Below, in pieces: positions 60,219 to 64,000 of a stretch of 64,000 bases of DNA (the first letter of the stretch is position 1; the number at the start of each line of letters is the position of its first letter). Source of the stretch: Pleionea mediterranea (GTDB taxonomy: Bacteria; Pseudomonadota; Gammaproteobacteria; Enterobacterales; Kangiellaceae); contig NZ_QGGU01000004.1 of NCBI RefSeq assembly GCF_003148745.1, forward strand, positions 254,917-318,916, written 5' to 3'. A model generated the notes under the pieces. The model did no database searches and was not told the DNA's origin. It saw nothing but the letters and a program-made list of their open reading frames with translations. Position numbers and translations under genes: made by a program.

Positions 60219-60722
60219 ATGACGACAATGAAAAAACCAATAATTTCGCTGGTATGCGCCATGGCCAACAATCGCGTGATCGGCAAAGACAATGATATGC
60301 CTTGGCATATGCCCGCTGATCTTAAACACTTTAAACAAACCACCATGGGCAAGCCAATCGTGATGGGGCGCAAAACATTTGAGTCGATTGGCAAGCCATT
60401 GCCGGGACGACAAAATGTTGTGATCAGCCGCAATAAAAACTTTAAACCCGATGGTGTGGATGTGGTATCCAGTATTGATGAAGCCATTAAACTGCTGAGT
60501 GCCGAAGACGAAATTATGATCACCGGCGGTGGCCATATTTATCAGCAAACCATTGACCAGGCTGATCGCTTGTATTTAACCTTTATTGATTTAATCACAG
60601 AGGGCGACGCTTTCTTTCCCGAGTTTGAACATTTAACACTTAACGAAGTGGCGCGTGAAGCGCATCAGCCGGATGAAAAAAATAAATACTCATACGAGTT
60701 TGTCACCTATCATGTTGAGTAA
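60219..60722 (+). CDS. folA: Dihydrofolate reductase
   Basis: FolA reduces dihydrofolate to tetrahydrofolate with NADPH. The 167-residue protein has ISLVCAMANNRVIGKDNDMP, WHMPADLKHFKQTT with the catalytic Asp, PIVMGRKTFESIGKPLPGR and IMITGGGHIYQQ for the NADPH site. The start may be 60219 or ATG 60228 (MKKPIISLV). Its end overlaps the start of a small lipoprotein gene by 11 bases. It is part of the thyA-folA pair. Confidence 0.97.
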   Translation: MTTMKKPIISLVCAMANNRVIGKDNDMPWHMPADLKHFKQTTMGKPIVMGRKTFESIGKPLPGRQNVVISRNKNFKPDGVDVVSSIDEAIKLLSAEDEIMITGGGHIYQQTIDQADRLYLTFIDLITEGDAFFPEFEHLTLNEVAREAHQPDEKNKYSYEFVTYHVE

Positions 60723-61038
60723 TCCGTTAATAGCAGCAATCTTTTTTATTGGTTCAAGTGTATTGCTTATCGGCTGCACCGATCAGCACGCCTTAAATAA
60801 ATACAAGCAAACCTATAAGCAAGGGCTTATAAAATTGTGTGGAGAAGCAAAGGACTGCAAAGAACTTATTGAACAGCGTTTTGATCAATGTTTGGATGAA
60901 TCTTTAGTTCGAGACATGATTGCCGCAAAACCAGAAGAGCAAGAACAGCTGAATAAGAATATTGTCGAAAAAACAATGGCGTGCATTGTTGAATATGCGG
61001 AAAAGGAATCTAATTTAAAGAATGTCAATCAAATATAG
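60712..61038 (+). CDS. Small lipoprotein, unknown function
   Basis: The start is ATG 60712, inside the end of folA (11-base overlap), giving MLSNPLIAAIFFIGSSVLLI followed by the lipobox cysteine (LIGC). The mature lipoprotein of about 88 residues is helical and charged, with four further cysteines (LCGEAKDCKEL, QCLDE, MACIVE). An in-frame upstream ATG at 60655 would destroy the signal peptide. I do not recognise the family. It is probably translated with folA. Confidence 0.7.
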   Translation: MLSNPLIAAIFFIGSSVLLIGCTDQHALNKYKQTYKQGLIKLCGEAKDCKELIEQRFDQCLDESLVRDMIAAKPEEQEQLNKNIVEKTMACIVEYAEKESNLKNVNQI

Positions 61039-61203
61039 TTTTTTATATTTATCAGTGAAGATAGAAAACAGTGTAAATAAAAATCAATGTATCATGGTCG
61101 TTTTTTTAGAACCATTTAAGAAATTTATTTGATAAGAGTGTCAATATAAAATTAATTAGTAAAAAGACTTATCCATTAGTTGTAAATAAGGATATGATGA
61201 AAG

Positions 61204-61527
61204 GTGAAATCTAAAATTGAGAAGGTTAAAAATAGAATCAGTCAGATTTGTATTGGCTTAATTTTATCTGCCCTATTTGTTTATATTTTTTTTGGCAATG
61301 AAAAGTTAGTGGTTCAGCTTTTAGTCGTGGTGTTTTTCTTGTGGGGCTTAAAAACTATTTTAGATTATAAAGATGATTCTACAATGCATTTATATGTTCA
61401 AATAGTACCACCTGATGCTCCTGAAATAGAACGGGCGGTATGGTTCTGGATAGCAGTATTCTTGGTAGTATCTTCTGTAATTTTGTTTGTAAAGTTATTG
61501 ATAGGTTCTTATGATTATTTATACTGA
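61204..61527 (+). CDS. Hypothetical membrane protein
   Basis: The 107-residue protein, starting at GTG 61204, has three membrane helices (ISQICIGLILSALFVYIFFG, LVVQLLVVVFFLWGLKTIL, and WFWIAVFLVVSSVILFVKLL) with a short loop DYKDDSTMHLYVQIVPPDAP between the second and third. The ribosome-binding site is weak. AT-rich. No homologue comes to mind. Confidence 0.5.
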   Translation: MKSKIEKVKNRISQICIGLILSALFVYIFFGNEKLVVQLLVVVFFLWGLKTILDYKDDSTMHLYVQIVPPDAPEIERAVWFWIAVFLVVSSVILFVKLLIGSYDYLY

Positions 61528-61781
61528 AGTGATTAATTATTAAATTCTTAGGTTCACAGCGAAGTTTAAATTAGCAAAAAAACAGCTTTTTAATGAGAGT
61601 TCATATTTTTAGCTAAATGGTTTCATTAATTACATTGGCCACCAATATGCGAGAAGCCATGCTCTAATTCTTCTGGTGTGACTTTACATACATTACTTCC
61701 TCCATCAATATTTTTTTGACTCGCTTGTCAACCAAATGCTCGCTCAAACGTTTTAATAGTTACGACTATGGAGGAGTAACT

Positions 61782-63677
61782 ATGAATAACAAAACCCTAA
61801 ATCTATTCACGTATTGTCTTATTGCATTTTCCCTTATCTTATCTGGCTGCGGTAGCAGCACACCAGAACAAGCGCCTGAAACGGTCGAGCTTATTAGCTG
61901 TGAAACCAGTGATAATGATCCTCAAAATGACGCTTGCGGTAAAGTGTTGCTCGGACTTACCGACGCCGATGGTGACTTTCTACTCTACAATGTTACGGTT
62001 ACCGGAATTGAATTGACCCGTCGAGATGGCACTCAAGTCTCATTGCTGCCTTCCCCTCAAATGATTGATTTTGCCACCTATGTTGAGCTGACCGAATTAG
62101 TGACTGCTGCGACCATTCCGGCTGGAGTTTACACCAGCGGCAGTATTTCTATCAGTTACGCAGGCGCCGATATTCAAGTCGAAAAAAATGGTGATGCCGT
62201 TGCCGCCCAAATGGTTGATGAAAATGGAGATCTATTGACTGATACTACTTTATCATTAGAGCTTGATGCCGATAATCCATTGGTTATTGCGCGTGCTCGC
62301 CCAGCATTATTAGAAGTTGATTTTAATCTTTCAGCTTCTCACGAGGTCGATCTAACGACGGAGCCAGTCACAGTAACAACAGAGCCTTTTATTTCGGCGG
62401 AAGTTGATCCTGTTATGAGCAAAGAGTTTCGAATTCGAGGGCCTTTAATTCGAGTCAGTGAAGACAATAGCTTATTCCGTATTGCCGTTCGCCCGTTCCA
62501 TCGTCGAGATGGACGATTTGGTGGCGCTAATGTTGCGGTAAATGACGACACAAACTTTGAAATAAATGGTGAGACCTTTACGGGCAGTGAAGGGTTGTCT
62601 CAAATGGCTCAACTAGAGGCCGGCACAGCAACGGTCACGCATGGACTGTTTGAGCGCAATATCGACAGCTTTACTGCAATTACTGTTTACGCTGGAAGCA
62701 GTGTCCCTGGGCACGATAAAGACGCCGCTCGAGGTGTGATTACCGCAAGAGAAGGTGACCGTTTGCAATTGCACGGGGTGACATTAATTCGTGAGACTGG
62801 TGAAGTCGGTTTTCATCCGTTGATAACCGTTAACATTGCCGATACGACTCATGTCATCAAACCACGACGAGTTGATGAAGAAGTCTCGATAAACGACTTG
62901 TCGGTGGGGCAGGCTGTAACAGTTCTCGGAGAATTGCAGCTGGAGCAAGGAAGTGACGCTGTGCCAGAGATGGACGCGACTAATGGTGGGGTAAAAATGC
63001 GACTGACGTTTGCCTCGGGTCATCAAGTTGCTCAAAACGCGTCTGAGTTAACCATGAACTTGCAAGCCTTGCATGGTCGTTCGCCTGAGCGCTATAACTT
63101 TGCCGGTACAGGTGTCGATAGTTCAATGGATGCTGATCCAAATAACTATCAAGTATCGGTAACAAACTTAATGGTGTCTGAAGGAAATTCGGGCGACCCC
63201 GTTCGATTCAATGGGTTTGTAACGCCATTTGGAAGTGCCCCGGCTGATTTTGATGCGGTGACAGTTGTTAATTATGCGGAATCTCGTAGTCAGTTGTATG
63301 TTGACTGGCCAATGGGTGAAGAGGTTATGGCATTTGGTGAGTTAACCAGTGAGAGTCTAACGATAAATATTGCCCAATCGGAAGAGGCAGGTATTTATAA
63401 ATTGATTCAGGGTGGCATACGAACTGACTTAACCAGCTTTGATCAATTGGTGCGCGTAGAACCTAAGTTTGAACGGGGCGTATATGCCATTCGTGATAAT
63501 AACAGCGTTAAGGTATTCAGTAACTTTGCTGACTTTGCAACTGAGCTGCAAGCTGAAATGGATAGTGGGCTACAAGTGGATAAGTTGCACGCTATTGGTG
63601 GTTTTTCTCATGATGCGGTTTCACTGCAAGCCATTAAAATTGCGGTTAAATTAACACCGACGGATGCGAGTAATTGA
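61782..63677 (+). CDS. DUF4382-type lipoprotein
   Basis: The start is ATG 61782, preceded by GGAGGAG; an in-frame start 22 codons upstream lacks this. The 631-residue protein has a lipoprotein signal ending LILSGC, then a DUF4382-type domain (about 30-190: GKVLLGLTDADGDFLLYNV, VTGIELTRRDGTQV, TIPAGVYTSGSISISYAG) and then repeated beta-rich segments with small-barrel (DUF5666-like) character (SLFRIAVRPFH, GVITAREGDRLQLHG, SVGQAVTVLGEL). These proteins are surface or periplasmic lipoproteins in marine bacteria with no known biochemical role. The next gene is a sigma factor, separated by a long hairpin. Confidence 0.8.
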   Translation: MNNKTLNLFTYCLIAFSLILSGCGSSTPEQAPETVELISCETSDNDPQNDACGKVLLGLTDADGDFLLYNVTVTGIELTRRDGTQVSLLPSPQMIDFATYVELTELVTAATIPAGVYTSGSISISYAGADIQVEKNGDAVAAQMVDENGDLLTDTTLSLELDADNPLVIARARPALLEVDFNLSASHEVDLTTEPVTVTTEPFISAEVDPVMSKEFRIRGPLIRVSEDNSLFRIAVRPFHRRDGRFGGANVAVNDDTNFEINGETFTGSEGLSQMAQLEAGTATVTHGLFERNIDSFTAITVYAGSSVPGHDKDAARGVITAREGDRLQLHGVTLIRETGEVGFHPLITVNIADTTHVIKPRRVDEEVSINDLSVGQAVTVLGELQLEQGSDAVPEMDATNGGVKMRLTFASGHQVAQNASELTMNLQALHGRSPERYNFAGTGVDSSMDADPNNYQVSVTNLMVSEGNSGDPVRFNGFVTPFGSAPADFDAVTVVNYAESRSQLYVDWPMGEEVMAFGELTSESLTINIAQSEEAGIYKLIQGGIRTDLTSFDQLVRVEPKFERGVYAIRDNNSVKVFSNFADFATELQAEMDSGLQVDKLHAIGGFSHDAVSLQAIKIAVKLTPTDASN

Positions 63678-63703
63678 GCTGCGAATGAGTTGTCTTAAAT
63701 AGA

Positions 63704-63745
63704 AATACCAGAGCTTCGTTGCACTTTAACGAAGCTCTGGGTATT
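63704..63745. terminator. Long hairpin between the lipoprotein and sigma-factor genes
   Basis: A 17-bp stem pairs AATACC-AGAGCTTCGTT (63704-63720) with AACGAAGCTCT-GGGTATT (63728-63745), with one extra G, around a 7-base loop. There is no T-run. It ends three bases before the ribosome-binding site of the sigma-factor gene, so it may terminate the lipoprotein transcript or modulate translation of the next gene. Confidence 0.75.
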
Positions 63746-63758
63746 CTGGAGAAGTCGA

Positions 63759-64000
63759 ATGGTATTGGTTGATCTAGCATTAAGTGGTGAGTTTTCTGAG
63801 CCAATGTTCGCCGGATCCACTACAAAGGCTCAGTATAAAATAATGCAACAATTTCTAATTGATATTGAGAAGAAAGCTTATCGAATGGCGCAGGTAGCCA
63901 CACAAAATTCAGATGACGCACTGGATATAGTGCAAGACAGTATGTTGAAGCTTGTAACGCAATACAGTGAGCGACCGCAAGCGCAGTGGAAACCTTTGTT
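63759..64000 (+). CDS. RNA polymerase sigma factor, ECF type, cut by window end
   Basis: Eighty codons are visible. The ATG at 63759 follows GGAGAAG. The sequence FLIDIEKKAYRMAQVATQNS then DDALDIVQDSMLKLVTQYSE is sigma-70 region 2.1-2.2, with the aromatic and acidic core-binding pattern of RpoE-like ECF factors. The first 25 residues are not typical, so an internal start such as ATG 63804 or 63843 is possible. An anti-sigma gene would be expected downstream, outside the window. Confidence 0.88.
   Translation, partial: MVLVDLALSGEFSEPMFAGSTTKAQYKIMQQFLIDIEKKAYRMAQVATQNSDDALDIVQDSMLKLVTQYSERPQAQWKPL

Noticed and set aside
1-64000. tRNA, rRNA, CRISPR arrays, insertion sequences or prophage
   Set aside because: I looked for these along both strands and saw no cloverleaf, regularly spaced repeats, transposase or phage gene. 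A computed tRNAscan-SE or CRISPR search could still find something small.

Overview
The window is chromosomal DNA from a gammaproteobacterium, probably a free-living marine one. The clade is indicated by MutH, SecB, MnmH (SelU), GcvR, the gpmI-envC-deacetylase cluster and the lgt-thyA-folA and ptsP-rppH neighbourhoods. A marine lifestyle is inferred from the voltage-gated sodium channel, NhaA, the small integron-type cassette array and the secreted amylase and peptidase. I cannot name the genus. I see no rRNA, tRNA, CRISPR array or insertion sequence. The first gene (selD) and the last (an ECF-type sigma factor) are cut by the window edges.

Layout: 1-2411 selD-mnmH and an MgtC-like protein. 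2447-6007 AT-rich hypothetical genes around a divergent AraC regulator and a fatty-acid hydroxylase. 6337-9082 a minus-strand Ser/Thr kinase - PP2C phosphatase - FHA operon. 9338-15046 gpmI, envC, an S41 peptidase and a polysaccharide deacetylase (glycolysis plus cell-wall remodelling), interrupted by a heavily structured 330-base repeat element. 15262-19502 a large secreted M36-type peptidase with a duplicated C-terminal unit, and an outer-membrane barrel. 20002-23716 an SPFH/NfeD pair, then rhodanese, secB and gpsA. 24306-30028 a hybrid histidine kinase, an RlmI-like methyltransferase, gcvR, DUF502 and hypotheticals. 30482-31882 a miniature Rhs-core secreted protein and a probable immunity partner. 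31924-36010 motAB, a MATE transporter and a BacNav sodium channel.

The region 36226-38914 is the most distinctive. Five small same-strand genes are separated by three clear integron attC sites and one decayed one, with no integrase in view: a cluster of attC sites lacking integrase (CALIN). The true starts of two of these genes lie inside their cassettes, not in the upstream attC.

38915-47468 holds a secreted GH13 amylase behind a pair of palindromic operators, a DUF2959 lipoprotein, two orphan secreted proteins, nhaA, a ZntB-like transporter and an MscS channel. 47575-52744 holds mutH, a GNAT acetyltransferase, a HAD phosphatase, rppH and ptsP. 52793-57483 holds a membrane TPR protein, a DUF938 methyltransferase, a barrel and an NRDE protein. 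57588-61038 holds a TauE/SafE permease, lgt, thyA, folA and a lipoprotein. 61204-64000 holds a membrane protein, a DUF4382-type lipoprotein and the start of the sigma factor, whose ribosome-binding site sits just behind a long hairpin.

Recurring themes are short in-frame tandem repeats (12-18 bases) at the ends of unrelated proteins, and a REP-like hairpin that appears twice, each time between convergent genes.
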